Of a stretch of DNA of 64,000 nucleotides, positions 16,660 to 25,279 are shown one piece after another (positions within the stretch are counted from its first letter, which is position 1; the number at the start of each line of letters is the position of its first letter). The translations under genes were made by a program, and so were the position numbers. The stretch is from Thermoproteota archaeon. GTDB lineage: Archaea > Thermoproteota > Thermoprotei_A > EX4484-217-1. Under the pieces are notes generated by a model that was not told the DNA's origin, made no database searches, and saw only the letters and a program-made list of their open reading frames with translations. The stretch spans positions 1 through 64,000 of the forward strand of contig JAPDJU010000006.1 of assembly GCA_029258915.1 (NCBI GenBank). The letters run 5' to 3'.

Positions 16660-17767
16660 ATGTATAGTAAAGGCATAGAATTTCTAAGAAACCTAGATCA
16701 ACTGTGTGGTTTTCAAAGAAAACTTGTCATAAAAAGTGGGCTTGAGACAGATGAAAAATATGGTTATTACCCTGTTGAAAGACCTATTGAAGAATACATC
16801 AAACAAGGCGTAATTAACCTGGATAAACCGCCTGGACCTACAAGTCATGAGGTTGTTGCTTGGATAAAAAGGATGTTTAATCTTCCAAAAGCAGGTCATG
16901 GCGGGACCCTAGAGCCCCTAACCCAATAAGTGTAATAATATAAAAACTGAAGGAAAACTCCTGGGTTAGGGGTGGGGAAATCCTAAAGTTAGTGGTGTAC
17001 TTCCAGTAGCTTTGGAGAAAGCAACTAAAGTGCTTAGCTTAATAGTTCACACTATGAAAGAATATGTTTGTGTTATGCAGCTTCACGGCGATGTCGATGA
17101 TGCCAAGCTTGAAAGTGTTATTAAAAAGTTTACCGGGAAAATATATCAAAGACCTCCGCTGAGATCTTCTGTTAAAAGAACATTAAGAATCCGCGAAATA
17201 CATTACCTTACTATTTTAGAAAGAGAAGGTAAACTTGTTCTCTTAAAGATAGGTTGTGAAGCAGGAACTTATGTTAGGAAGCTTGTTCACGATATAGGTT
17301 TGCTTTTAGGTGTTGGGGCACATATGAGAGAACTTAGAAGGACAAAAGCTGGACCGTTTAGAGAAGATGAAACACTTGTTAAACTACAAGACATCGCTGA
17401 AGCACTTTATAGATGGAGAGAAGAAGATAAGGATGATCTTTTAAGAAAAGTAATTGCTCCAATGGAAAGAGCAGTATGCCACTTACCAAAGATAATTATT
17501 AGGGATACTGCTGTAGACGCCATAGCACATGGTGCAAATCTTGCTGTTCCAGGAATACTAGCCCTCCACGAAGGCATTAATGTTGGAGATAGAGTAGCAA
17601 TATTTACAGTTAAGGGTGAACTTGTAGCTTTAGGTAAAGCAAACATGAACACCGAACAAGTTTTAGAATCAAATAGAGGAATTGCTGTAAAAACAACGAG
17701 AGTAATCATGTCCACAGGAATATATCCTAAGGTCTGGAAGAGTAAAGAGGGAAGTAAAGAAATATGA
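16660..17767 (+). CDS. cbf5: tRNA/rRNA pseudouridine synthase Cbf5, split by an intron
   Basis: Catalytic subunit of H/ACA RNPs. Read straight through, the frame ends at TAA 16927-16929, but joining 16660-16912 to 16980-17767 gives a 346-aa protein of normal length. Exon 1 encodes the N-terminus up to AGHGGTL; exon 2 continues PKVSGVLPVALEKATKV and includes the catalytic domain and a C-terminal PUA domain (IIRDTAVDAIAHGANLAVPG onward). The joined codon 85 is GAT, the catalytic aspartate of the GTLDP motif, split after its first base. The stop overlaps the next gene (ATGA). Expression needs splicing by the tRNA endonuclease. Confidence 0.95.
16913..16979 (+). other. cbf5 mRNA intron with bulge-helix-bulge
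   Basis: 67 nt, not a multiple of three, with an in-frame stop. The fold seen is: outer helix 16903-16906 with 16981-16984, bulge AAA (16978-16980), four-pair helix 16907-16910 (CCCT) with 16974-16977 (GGGG, one U-G), bulge AGA (16911-16913), and an inner 12-pair helix 16914-16925 with 16962-16973 (one G-U at the end). Cutting after the second base of each bulge, the known rule, gives AG^A and AA^A and restores GTLDPKVSG exactly. Introns at this place in cbf5 are known in crenarchaea. Confidence 0.93.
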
Positions 17768-18366
17768 CCGAGCACTATTTCTCAGAAAAACCCGTTAGCA
17801 TAGGGAAAAAGGAAATAATATCAGATATTATTAGAGGTGTAGCTGTAGAATTCATAGTTGAACCAGGTGTTTTCTCTAGAAGAAAAATAGATCCTGGAAC
17901 AAAACTTTTACTTGAAACAGCAATAATTCCTAAGGAAGGTATTGTTTTAGATGTCGGAGCAGGTTACGGTGTTATAGGTATAACTATTGCAAAACTTAAT
18001 CCTAAACTTAAGGTTTATACGGTAGACATTAATAAACGAGCAGTGAAACTCTGCAAAATAAATGCTAAACTAAACAATGTTGCAGATAGGGTTATCGTAC
18101 TTCACGGCAACCTTTACGATCCTTTACCTAAAAATATAGCCTTCGACATGATAATTTCTAACCCACCTTACTCTGCGGGATTCCAAGTTGTTGAAAAACT
18201 TGTTAAAGAAGCTTACCAAAAGCTAAAGAAGGAAGGAACAATACAGCTTGTTGTTAGAAAAGGCGAGAAAAAACTTAAAAGGATACTAGAAGAAACCTTT
18301 GGAAACACAAAAATATTAGCCTCAAAATCAGGGTATAAAGTTATTTTAAGCGTGAAAACCACATAA
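17764..18366 (+). CDS. Class I SAM methyltransferase, RsmC-like
   Basis: 200 aa. Motif I is VLDVGAGYGVIGI (about residues 59-71), the acidic end of strand 2 is YTVDINKRAVKL, and motif IV is NPPY, which in this group marks N-methylation of a nucleobase, as in the RsmC/RlmG family acting on rRNA guanines. The protein has one catalytic domain only, unlike bacterial RsmC. Its start overlaps the cbf5 stop, so an RNA substrate is likely; the exact target is unknown. Confidence 0.8.
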   Translation: MTEHYFSEKPVSIGKKEIISDIIRGVAVEFIVEPGVFSRRKIDPGTKLLLETAIIPKEGIVLDVGAGYGVIGITIAKLNPKLKVYTVDINKRAVKLCKINAKLNNVADRVIVLHGNLYDPLPKNIAFDMIISNPPYSAGFQVVEKLVKEAYQKLKKEGTIQLVVRKGEKKLKRILEETFGNTKILASKSGYKVILSVKTT

Positions 18367-18407
18367 AACTAATAAATAACGTAGTACAAGACAAAAGAAA
18401 TAGAAGA

Positions 18408-18508
18408 GCCGGGGTGCCCGAGTGGACTAAGGGGCTGGCCTGGAGAATTCTCTAGGGAGCCAGTGGGGCATGGTCCCCGCGCGGGTTCAAATCCCGCCCC
18501 CGGCGCCA
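18408..18508 (+). tRNA. tRNA-Ser(GGA), intron-containing
   Basis: Class II tRNA with acceptor GCCGGGG/CCCCGGC, discriminator G and an encoded CCA (18506-18508). The T arm is GCGGG-TTCAAAT-CCCGC (18481-18497), the variable arm pairs GGGG (18465-18468) with CCCC (18475-18478), and the anticodon stem is CTGGC/GCCAG. Removing 12 nt at position 37/38 leaves the seven-base loop CTGGAGA with anticodon GGA (18442-18444). The long variable arm and G73 fit serine. It lies just after the cbf5-methyltransferase pair. Confidence 0.93.
18446..18457 (+). other. 12-nt tRNA intron, canonical position 37/38
   Basis: The exon bases CTGG (18440-18443) can pair with CTAG (18452-18455, one G-U pair), with three-base bulges AGA (18444-18446) and GGA (18456-18458). 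Cutting after the second base of each bulge removes 18446-18457. The inner helix is missing because the remaining intron is only five bases (18447-18451), so this is a relaxed bulge-helix-loop form of the endonuclease substrate. Confidence 0.85.
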
Positions 18509-18668
18509 ACATATCACACTGACCAAGTGATGTAATAAAGAAGAATTTCTAACTGGAAATTTAGTATTTTTAATTATTCCCGTTACGCAGTTATATCAAG
18601 CTATAGTTAAGTTCATGACGAAATAATAATATTTAAACATAGTATTAATATAACGGGTGCAGACACGT

Positions 18669-18866
18669 ATGCCCGTAATAATTTTTGAAGGACCCAAACT
18701 AACCGTAGAACAAAAAGAGGAACTTATAAAACTATTTACAAGCGCTGCAGAAAAAGTAACTGGAATAAAAAGGGAGGCCTTTATAGTACTAATTAAAGAA
18801 AATGAACCTGATAATATAGGTGTTGGTGGAGAGCCGCTTTCAAAAAGACTCCGTAGAACAAAGTAA
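18669..18866 (+). CDS. 4-oxalocrotonate tautomerase family protein
   Basis: 65 aa from ATG 18669, giving MPVIIFEGPKLTVEQKEELIK. The family needs Pro directly after Met as catalytic base, which decides this start over the in-frame GTG at 18657. The conserved KEAFIVLIKENEPDNIGVGGEPLS-like second half is present. The chemical substrate is unknown; such small tautomerases occur widely in archaea without an obvious pathway. A TATA-like ATATTTAAAC lies near 18628. Confidence 0.85.
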   Translation: MPVIIFEGPKLTVEQKEELIKLFTSAAEKVTGIKREAFIVLIKENEPDNIGVGGEPLSKRLRRTK

Positions 18867-18890
18867 CTATAACCATAAACTTTATTGATT

Positions 18891-18907
18891 GACAATCTAT
18901 AATTGTC
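18891..18907. repeat. Small hairpin after the tautomerase gene
   Basis: GACAAT (18891-18896) and ATTGTC (18902-18907) are perfect inverted repeats around a five-base loop, 25 nt after the tautomerase stop. It could help transcript ending, but no T-run follows closely. Confidence 0.3.
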
Positions 18908-19024
18908 TTAAGTAAGTTCAGTAACCATTTTAAAGCATTTTTAATAAAATTTTAGTGAATAAAGACATTGATGTTTAATTTATTTTATTAGTATTTCTCC
19001 ATAGTTTTTGTTAAAGTTATAAGA

Positions 19025-19792
19025 TTAAGGCTGATATTTTTCAGCAACAATTACAAGTCTTCGACTATTCATTTGGAAAGCTTCTCCTTGATAATTACCA
19101 TAAGCCTTCACTATAACTAATCCTGCTCTGTTTAGCATGTTTTTAAGTTCTTTAAAACTATAAGCTATTACTTCAAATTTTCTTTCACAGATTATTTTAC
19201 CGTCTTTAATGAAGGTTCTAATATTTATTATAGCTTCTTTTTCCATGTCAAACCTCGTCTCATCAAGTATAATATAGTCTCCTGATTTCCACCATCTATA
19301 AACTTCGGTTCCTCCTTGACTGTAGAAGTGAGATATTGTTCTAAACTTATTCCATGTATCTATAAGGAGCTTTCCTTTTTCTTTAAGGGCTTTACTTATC
19401 TTCTTAAGGAGCTTAAAGTTCTCTTTATCACTAAAATAGCCGAAGGTAGTAAATGCCATATATACTCCGTTAAAAGTATTTGAGTAGTTTAGTTTTCTCA
19501 TATCGCCTCTAACGAACTCCATTTTGACTTTGAATTCTTTAGCTCTCTCCCTAGCTTTCTTTAAGAGATATTTGCTAAGATCATAGCATGTTACTTTATA
19601 ACCCCATTTAGCAAGATAGACAGCGTGCCTACCGTAACCGCACCCTAAATCGAGAACCTTAGAACCTTTAGGTAAGTCAAGCACTTTAACTATAAATTCA
19701 GCTTCAGCTTTGTTTCTCTCTTCGCTTTCTAAAGGCCTATAGGTTTCACAATATATTTTATCAAAAAACTCTTTGAACCATTCTTTTTCCAA
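19025..19792 (-). CDS. Class I SAM-dependent methyltransferase
   Basis: 255 aa. The methyltransferase domain starts near residue 30 with motif I VLDLGCGYGRHAVYLAKWG, then YDLSKYLLKKARERA (motif II) and VRGDMRKLNYSNTFNGVYMAFTTFGYF (motif III/IV). The C-terminal part has beta strands typical of the UbiE/small-molecule group. The substrate cannot be deduced. It is a single gene facing the S13 operon with a 200-nt gap between their starts. Confidence 0.8.
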   Translation of the reverse strand: MEKEWFKEFFDKIYCETYRPLESEERNKAEAEFIVKVLDLPKGSKVLDLGCGYGRHAVYLAKWGYKVTCYDLSKYLLKKARERAKEFKVKMEFVRGDMRKLNYSNTFNGVYMAFTTFGYFSDKENFKLLKKISKALKEKGKLLIDTWNKFRTISHFYSQGGTEVYRWWKSGDYIILDETRFDMEKEAIINIRTFIKDGKIICERKFEVIAYSFKELKNMLNRAGLVIVKAYGNYQGEAFQMNSRRLVIVAEKYQP

Positions 19793-19919
19793 TCCTTAAC
19801 CCCATGTATTTTAATGTGTAAATGTTGTTTTAACAATTATTCTAAGTGAAGTAAAAATTACATTACCATATACTTATAGAAAGGCACTATGAAAATCTAA
19901 ATAGCTTATACCATTAAAA

Positions 19920-19929
19920 TTTAAATAAT
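19920..19929 (+). promoter_or_regulatory. Probable TATA box of the rps13 operon
   Basis: TTTAAATAAT in an A-rich context lies about 70 nt before the rps13 start. With the usual archaeal spacing, transcription would begin near 19950 and leave a leader of roughly 45 nt. No other good TATA element is seen in the gap. Confidence 0.45.
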
Positions 19930-19995
19930 TTTAGTTGTGTATGGTTTTAAGTAGCTGTGAGGAAAGACGTTTAGGCTAAAAAGGTTGGGTAAGCT

Positions 19996-20448
19996 ATGTC
20001 CTCAACAACGTTTAGGTACATAGTTAGAGTAGCTGGTGTAGATATAGATGGAAATCTCAAAGTAGCTTATGGTCTAGCTAAAATTAAAGGCGTAGGCGTA
20101 ACTTTAGCCTATGCTTTATGTAGAAAACTCGGCATAGACCCTGAAGCACGTATTGGAAACTTGTCTGAAGCAGAAGTTAAGAAAATAGAGGAAGCATTAG
20201 CTAACCCTAAAGTTTTAGGCTTACCTGATTGGATGTTTAATAGAAGAAAAGATTACGAGTCAGGTAAAGACCTTCACCTTATAGGTTCAGATTTAATAAT
20301 TGCTGTTAAAAGGGATATTGAGCTATTAAAGAAAATTAGATGCTGGAGAGGTATAAGACATCAGCTCGGACTTAAGGTTAGAGGCCAACGTACAAGAACA
20401 ACAGGTAGACTTGGAGTAACGGTTGGCGTTAAACGTAAGAGAAGGTAG
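19996..20448 (+). CDS. rps13: Small subunit ribosomal protein S13 (uS13)
   Basis: 150 aa. The helix-two-turns-helix core reads GNLKVAYGLAKIKGVGVTLAYALCRKLGID, and the basic C-terminal tail GLKVRGQRTRTTGRLGVTVGVKRKRR is complete. It starts the S13-S4-S11-RpoD operon and sits at the head of the 30S subunit contacting P-site tRNA. Confidence 0.97.
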   Translation: MSSTTFRYIVRVAGVDIDGNLKVAYGLAKIKGVGVTLAYALCRKLGIDPEARIGNLSEAEVKKIEEALANPKVLGLPDWMFNRRKDYESGKDLHLIGSDLIIAVKRDIELLKKIRCWRGIRHQLGLKVRGQRTRTTGRLGVTVGVKRKRR

Positions 20449-20457
20449 GTGTAGGCT

Positions 20458-20967
20458 ATGGGTGATCCTAAGAAACCGCGTAAGAAATGGATTGGACCTA
20501 GACATCCATGGAGAAAGGAAGTTTTAGAAGAAGAAATGATACTTATGGGCAAGTATGGTCTTAGAAATAAACGCGAACTATGGATTGCTAAGACAATAGC
20601 TAGAGAATTTAGACACAGAGCCAGAGCGTTACTGGCATTACCTGAAGAGGAAAGAAAAATTCAGGAAAAAGCTGTTCTATCTAAACTTTACCACTTAGGC
20701 GTCTTACCTGAGGGAGCCACATTGGATGATGTTTTAGGCTTAACAGCTGAACATATTTTAAGAAGAAGGCTTCAAACAGTAGTTTATGAAAAAGGTTTAG
20801 CTAAAACAATATACCAAGCAAGACAATTCATTGTCCACGGACATATAGCTATTGCTGGGAGAAAAGTTACCTCACCCAGTTACCTCGTAAGTAAGGAAGA
20901 AGAGGAATTAATAGACTTCTATCCTACAAGCCCCATTAAACAGAAGTTAACGCAAATGCAAAAGTAA
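20458..20967 (+). CDS. rps4: Small subunit ribosomal protein S4 (uS4)
   Basis: 169 aa, the shorter archaeal/eukaryotic S9-type form. The S4 RNA-binding domain is in the C-terminal half ([40 protein letters not shown]). It follows rps13 by 9 nt. S4 starts 16S assembly at the 5' domain. Confidence 0.96.
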   Translation: MGDPKKPRKKWIGPRHPWRKEVLEEEMILMGKYGLRNKRELWIAKTIAREFRHRARALLALPEEERKIQEKAVLSKLYHLGVLPEGATLDDVLGLTAEHILRRRLQTVVYEKGLAKTIYQARQFIVHGHIAIAGRKVTSPSYLVSKEEEELIDFYPTSPIKQKLTQMQK

Positions 20968-20979
20968 GGGTGTGAATAA

Positions 20980-21381
20980 ATGTCGTTTATGGCACGTGAG
21001 CTTAAATGGGGTATAGTGCACATATATAGTTCACTGAATAATACGATAATACATCTTACAGACCTTACAGGCGCAGAAACGGTAGCCAGAGCTTCAGGTG
21101 GAATGGTTGTTAAAGCTGATAGAGAAAAGCCATCACCGTATGCTGCAATGTTGGCTGCTTCCAGAGTAGCGCAAGAAGCTATGGATAAAGGAGTAAGAGC
21201 GGTACATATTAGAGTAAGAGCTCCTGGAGGCCATGGACCTAAAACACCTGGTCCCGGAGCTCAAGCAGCCATAAGAGCTTTAGCACGAGCGGGATTCATT
21301 ATAGGTAGAATTGAAGATGTAACGCCAATACCTCACGATACAACTAGAAGACCAGGAGGGCGTAGAGGTAGAAGAGTATAG
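20980..21381 (+). CDS. rps11: Small subunit ribosomal protein S11 (uS11)
   Basis: 133 aa. It shows [39 protein letters not shown] and the [22 protein letters not shown] signature, ending in [11 protein letters not shown]. It lies on the 30S platform near mRNA. ATG 20980 or ATG 20989 could start it; the first is preceded by AGGGTG. Confidence 0.97.
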   Translation: MSFMARELKWGIVHIYSSLNNTIIHLTDLTGAETVARASGGMVVKADREKPSPYAAMLAASRVAQEAMDKGVRAVHIRVRAPGGHGPKTPGPGAQAAIRALARAGFIIGRIEDVTPIPHDTTRRPGGRRGRRV

Positions 21382-21402
21382 AACAGTGGGGGATTATTTA
21401 AG

Positions 21403-22218
21403 GTGAAGACTAGAATTTTAGAGAAAGATAGTAAAACGATAAAGCTTTTAATAGAAGATACCTCCTTAGCCTTTGTTAATGCCATTAGGAGATTAGCTAT
21501 TTCGGATGTTCCAACTTTAGCCATAGATGAAGTAGCTTTCCTAGACAACACATCCGTCTTATACGATGAAATAATAGCACATAGACTAGGACTTATACCC
21601 TTAACAACAGACCTTGAACATTACAAGTCTTCGGAAGAATGCGAGGGAGCAGATCCAATAACAAACCCTGAATGCTATGTTAGACTATTTCTCGATGTTG
21701 AAGCTAAAGAAGATGGAACCGTAATTTACTCTGGGGATTTGAAAAGCGAAGATCCAGCAGTAAAACCCGTCTACGACAATATACCTATAGTTGTTTTAGC
21801 TAAAGGTCAAAAACTTACTTTTGAAGCCTATGCTCGCTTAGGTAGAGGTAAAGAACATATCAAATGGTCGCCAGTAACCGTAAGTGCTCACAAATATGTT
21901 CCCGTTTTAAAAATAAACTTTGAAAAATGTGATCTATGCGGCAAATGTGTTAAAGCCTGCCCTAAGGATGTCCTTGAAATTAAAAACGATAAACTCATTA
22001 TAAAGAACATATTCTCATGCACCCTATGTAGGGCATGTGAAGAAGTATGTGAACCACAAGCAATAAAGGTTTCATGGGCTGAAGATTCTTTCATACTTAC
22101 AATAGAATCAACGGGTGCTCTACCTCCAGAGAAAATAGTTTATGAAGCAGCTAAAATATTGTGGAAAAAAGCAGATGAAATGGAGAAGCTAATTGAAGAA
22201 TTAAGTGAAGGCGAATAA
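21403..22218 (+). CDS. rpoD: DNA-directed RNA polymerase subunit D with two Fe-S motifs
   Basis: 271 aa from GTG 21403. The Rpb3/alpha-like dimerisation domain is seen in AFVNAIRRLAISDVPTLAIDEVAF and HRLGLIPLTTD. An inserted ferredoxin-like domain has two full cysteine sets: C176, C179, C182, C186 and C206, C209, C212, C216. This is the two-cluster form of subunit D, expected to bind two 4Fe-4S clusters, which in some archaea influence assembly with subunit L. It follows rps11 in the standard order. Confidence 0.95.
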   Translation: MKTRILEKDSKTIKLLIEDTSLAFVNAIRRLAISDVPTLAIDEVAFLDNTSVLYDEIIAHRLGLIPLTTDLEHYKSSEECEGADPITNPECYVRLFLDVEAKEDGTVIYSGDLKSEDPAVKPVYDNIPIVVLAKGQKLTFEAYARLGRGKEHIKWSPVTVSAHKYVPVLKINFEKCDLCGKCVKACPKDVLEIKNDKLIIKNIFSCTLCRACEEVCEPQAIKVSWAEDSFILTIESTGALPPEKIVYEAAKILWKKADEMEKLIEELSEGE

Positions 22219-22220
22219 AC

Positions 22221-22586
22221 ATGGTTAAGAGAACAGGTCCAACAAACATAGTTTTAAGAAAAACAATTAGAATATTAAGAAAAATAGCTAAGGATAATAA
22301 TGTTAAGATATGGAAAGATATTGCTGAAAGACTTGAAAAGCCAAGTAGACGGAGAGTAGCTGTCAATATTTCAAGGATAAACAGACATACAACAGACGGA
22401 GATATAGTTGTTGTTCCTGGAAAAGTTTTGGGAGCAGGTACCATAAATCATAAAGTAACCGTGGCTGCAATAGAATTTTCTAAATCAGCTTATAATAAAA
22501 TAGTTAAAGCAGGCGGTAAATGCGTACATATATTAGACCTTGCTTTAAATAACCCTAAAGGTTCAAATATTAAAATAATAGGCTAA
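22221..22586 (+). CDS. rpl18e: Large subunit ribosomal protein L18e (eL18)
   Basis: 121 aa, related in fold to L15. The RTGPTNIVLRKTIRILRKIAKDN start and the VVVPGKVLGAGTINHKVTVAAIEFSKSAYNKI region are diagnostic of eL18. It starts 2 nt after rpoD and 2 nt separate it from rpl13. Confidence 0.95.
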   Translation: MVKRTGPTNIVLRKTIRILRKIAKDNNVKIWKDIAERLEKPSRRRVAVNISRINRHTTDGDIVVVPGKVLGAGTINHKVTVAAIEFSKSAYNKIVKAGGKCVHILDLALNNPKGSNIKIIG

Positions 22587-22588
22587 GG

Positions 22589-23065
22589 ATGACAGGCATG
22601 GTGGAGGAAATCATAGTTAATGGTGAAGGACATATTTTAGGTAGATTAGCAAGTATAGTAGCTAAGAGACTTCTTAACGGTGAAAGAATAACAATACTCA
22701 ATGCTGATAAGGTTGTTGTAAGCGGAGATAGAAAAATGGTTATAGAATCATACAAGCTGCTTTTCGAAGTAGGAACATTACGAAGCCCCTATAAACAGGG
22801 AATAAGGAGGCCTAGAAGCCCTGAGAACATTGTTAGAAGAACTATTAGAGGGATGCTGCCGATAAGTAAGCCTAAAGGTAGAAGTGCGTTTAGAAGGCTA
22901 AAAGTTTTTACGGGTATACCTCCAGAATATGCTGATAAAGCCAGTAAGATGATTAAAATAGAAGATGCTTTAGCTACAAGATTGGGTAGAAAATGTACAA
23001 CCTTAGCTGAAATAGCTATCCAGCTTGGTTGGAAACCTAAAAGTCAAGTAGGGTGGAGGAAGTGA
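22589..23065 (+). CDS. rpl13: Large subunit ribosomal protein L13 (uL13)
   Basis: 158 aa. The [41 protein letters not shown] start and the [31 protein letters not shown] region are typical of archaeal L13. ATG 22589 and ATG 22598 are both possible starts. It overlaps rps9 slightly. Confidence 0.96.
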   Translation: MTGMVEEIIVNGEGHILGRLASIVAKRLLNGERITILNADKVVVSGDRKMVIESYKLLFEVGTLRSPYKQGIRRPRSPENIVRRTIRGMLPISKPKGRSAFRRLKVFTGIPPEYADKASKMIKIEDALATRLGRKCTTLAEIAIQLGWKPKSQVGWRK

Positions 23066-23463
23066 AAATAATCATAACCTCTGGTAAAAGGAAAACAGCT
23101 GTTGCTAGAGCAATTTTAAAACCGGGTAAAGGTAGAGTTTACATTAACAACATACCTTTAGAATTCTATCCCATAGAAATGGCCCGTTGGAAAATTATGG
23201 AACCCCTATTACTAGCAGGAGATGACATAAGAAACCAAATAGACATTAGCGTCAATGTTAGAGGGGGAGGAGTCATGGCTCAAGCTGATGCAATTAGAAC
23301 AGCTGTAGCCAGGGGGCTTATAGAATGGACTGGAAGCGAAGAATTAAAAAAGCTATTCTTAGAATATGATAAAACAATGCTAAGTGGTGACCCTAGGCAA
23401 ACAGAGCCAAAGAAGTTTGCACGCTACAGTGCTAGAAGAAGATGGCAAAAATCATATAGGTGA
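23053..23463 (+). CDS. rps9: Small subunit ribosomal protein S9 (uS9)
   Basis: 136 aa from GTG 23053, overlapping rpl13; GTG 23062 is another candidate and gives a start closer to family members. The [24 protein letters not shown] start, [21 protein letters not shown] and the C-terminal [17 protein letters not shown] tail that contacts P-site tRNA are all present. Confidence 0.96.
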   Translation: MEEVKIIITSGKRKTAVARAILKPGKGRVYINNIPLEFYPIEMARWKIMEPLLLAGDDIRNQIDISVNVRGGGVMAQADAIRTAVARGLIEWTGSEELKKLFLEYDKTMLSGDPRQTEPKKFARYSARRRWQKSYR

Positions 23464-23492
23464 TCATATATAAGTACTCGAGGTTTAAAATA

Positions 23493-23693
23493 ATGCTTAT
23501 TCCCGTAAGATGCTTTACATGCGGAGCAGTAATAGGAGATAAATGGGAAGAGTTTAAGAAGAGAGTAGAACAGGGAGAAGACCCCGAAAAGGTGCTTGAT
23601 GATTTGGGTATCAAAAGATATTGTTGTAGAAGAATGCTCCTGTCCCACATAGATCTGCTTCCACAAGTTATCAAGTTTACAAGGCCTCTATAA
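23493..23693 (+). CDS. rpoN: DNA-directed RNA polymerase subunit N
   Basis: 66 aa from ATG 23493; the frame is open upstream but the family starts [11 protein letters not shown]. The zinc site is the CxxC...CC type with C7, C10, C44 and C45. Rpo10/N ties subunits D and L together in the assembly platform. In many archaea rpoK and enolase follow; here rps2 comes next after 20 nt. Confidence 0.95.
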   Translation: MLIPVRCFTCGAVIGDKWEEFKKRVEQGEDPEKVLDDLGIKRYCCRRMLLSHIDLLPQVIKFTRPL

Positions 23694-23713
23694 ACGTGTC
23701 GAGGTCGCTATAG

Positions 23714-24343
23714 ATGTCAAGTGAAAAAGCTGAAACAGTAGAATTCCTTGTTCCCTTAGAAGTATATCTAGCTGCAGGAGTACACATAGGAACTCATATT
23801 GGAACAAAGCATATGACTAGGTTTGTGTATAAGATAAGGCCTGACGGCCTCCATATTTTAGACGTTAGACAGACCGATGAAAGGTTAAGAATAGCAGCTA
23901 AATTTATTGCAAGATACGATCCTTCAAAAATAGTTGCTGTTTCGGTAAGACAATATGGGCATAAACCTGTTCGAAAATTCTGTAGTTTTGTAAGATGTAA
24001 GGCAATAACTGGTAGAATTCTTCCGGGAACATTTACTAATCCTAAACTTGAACACTATGCTGAACCTGAACTAATAATAGTTACAGATCCTAGATCCGAT
24101 TCCCAAGCTTTAAAGGAAGCAGCCAAAGTAGGTATTCCAATAGTAGCTTTTTGCGATTCGGATAATAAAACAGACTATGTCGAACTAATAATCCCGGCAA
24201 ACAACAAAGGTAGGAAAGCCTTAGCTCTTCTTTACTGGCTTCTTGCAAGACAAGTTCTTAGAGAAAGAGGAGATATACCGCCAAACGGCGAACTACCGGT
24301 ATCTGTAGATGAGTTTGAAACTAAAATAGTTAGAACAACATAA
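23714..24343 (+). CDS. rps2: Small subunit ribosomal protein S2 (uS2)
   Basis: 209 aa, archaeal SA type without the bacterial coiled coil. The [40 protein letters not shown] start, [29 protein letters not shown] and [34 protein letters not shown] segments are clear. It closes the S13-S2 block. Confidence 0.97.
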   Translation: MSSEKAETVEFLVPLEVYLAAGVHIGTHIGTKHMTRFVYKIRPDGLHILDVRQTDERLRIAAKFIARYDPSKIVAVSVRQYGHKPVRKFCSFVRCKAITGRILPGTFTNPKLEHYAEPELIIVTDPRSDSQALKEAAKVGIPIVAFCDSDNKTDYVELIIPANNKGRKALALLYWLLARQVLRERGDIPPNGELPVSVDEFETKIVRTT

Positions 24344-24415
24344 AACAATTTTTGAATTAAAGTACGCCACTATTTAAATTCTTAAGCACATATATTTCTC
24401 CTAGGTGAAAAAATT

Positions 24416-25270
24416 TTGCCTAGAAGACCTGCTGTTGCCGGTATGTTTTACGAAGCAGACCCTGAGCTGCTAAGAAACCAAATTGAGGAATCATATCTTC
24501 ACCCTTTAGGTCCGGGAAAACTGCCAAAAATTAATATTAAAGGACCTAGAAAAGTGTTGGGTATTGTTTCACCGCATGCAGGATACATGTACTCCGGTCC
24601 GATTGCAGCTCATGGATTTTACCAGTTAGCTATAGATGGTAAACCGGATACGTTCATAATACTTGGGCCAAACCATACAGGCCTAGGTTCACCTATAGCA
24701 ACCATGATAGAAGATTATTGGGTAACGCCTTTGGGTAAAGCAGATATAGATTCTGAATTAGCAAAGGAAGTAGTTAAACTAAGCGGTATAGTGGATATAG
24801 ATCCTTCAGCACATAGATATGAGCATTCTGTAGAAGTTCAAATACCTTTCCTACAGTATCTGTTTGGAGAAATAAAGTTTGTTCCCGTATCCATGATGTG
24901 GCAAACGCCTGAAGCAGCTTTAAGAATAGCTAAAGCAATACATGAAGCATCTGAAAAGCTTAATAGAGATATAGTTATTATTGCAAGCACTGATCTAAAT
25001 CATTATGAACCGCATAGTGAAACAGTCAAAAAAGATAAAATGACAATAAATGCTATCTTACGTAGAGACAGTGAAGAACTATCGAAAATTTTGGATACAT
25101 ACAACATATCGATGTGTGGTCCTGGGCCCACAATAGTTTTAATGGAGTATAGTAAGCTAATAAACCATGAAGTAGAGGTTAAACTGTTAAAACACGCTAC
25201 CTCAGGCGATATAACAGGAGATAAAAGTGCAGTTGTAGGTTATGCTTCAATAGTTTTTAGAAGAAGATAA
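24416..25270 (+). CDS. Memo-like protein (COG1355)
   Basis: 284 aa from TTG 24416, giving MPRRPAVAGMFYEADPELLRNQ. The LGIVSPHAGYMYSGPIAAHGFYQL stretch, ILGPNHTGLG, the HRYEHSVEVQIPFLQYLF region and STDLNHYEPH contain the conserved histidines of this dioxygenase-like family. The biochemical role in archaea is unsettled. It is regularly found between rps2 and the mevalonate genes in crenarchaea, as here. Confidence 0.88.
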   Translation: MPRRPAVAGMFYEADPELLRNQIEESYLHPLGPGKLPKINIKGPRKVLGIVSPHAGYMYSGPIAAHGFYQLAIDGKPDTFIILGPNHTGLGSPIATMIEDYWVTPLGKADIDSELAKEVVKLSGIVDIDPSAHRYEHSVEVQIPFLQYLFGEIKFVPVSMMWQTPEAALRIAKAIHEASEKLNRDIVIIASTDLNHYEPHSETVKKDKMTINAILRRDSEELSKILDTYNISMCGPGPTIVLMEYSKLINHEVEVKLLKHATSGDITGDKSAVVGYASIVFRRR

Positions 25271-25279
25271 TTTAGCATA

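Noticed and set aside
16660..17767. cbf5 as a frameshifted pseudogene or two separate genes
   Set aside because: The break has a complete bulge-helix-bulge structure and excision restores the conserved motif exactly, so it is an intron.
18657..18668. Tautomerase starting at GTG 18657
   Set aside because: The family requires Pro right after the initiator Met, which is only met by ATG 18669.
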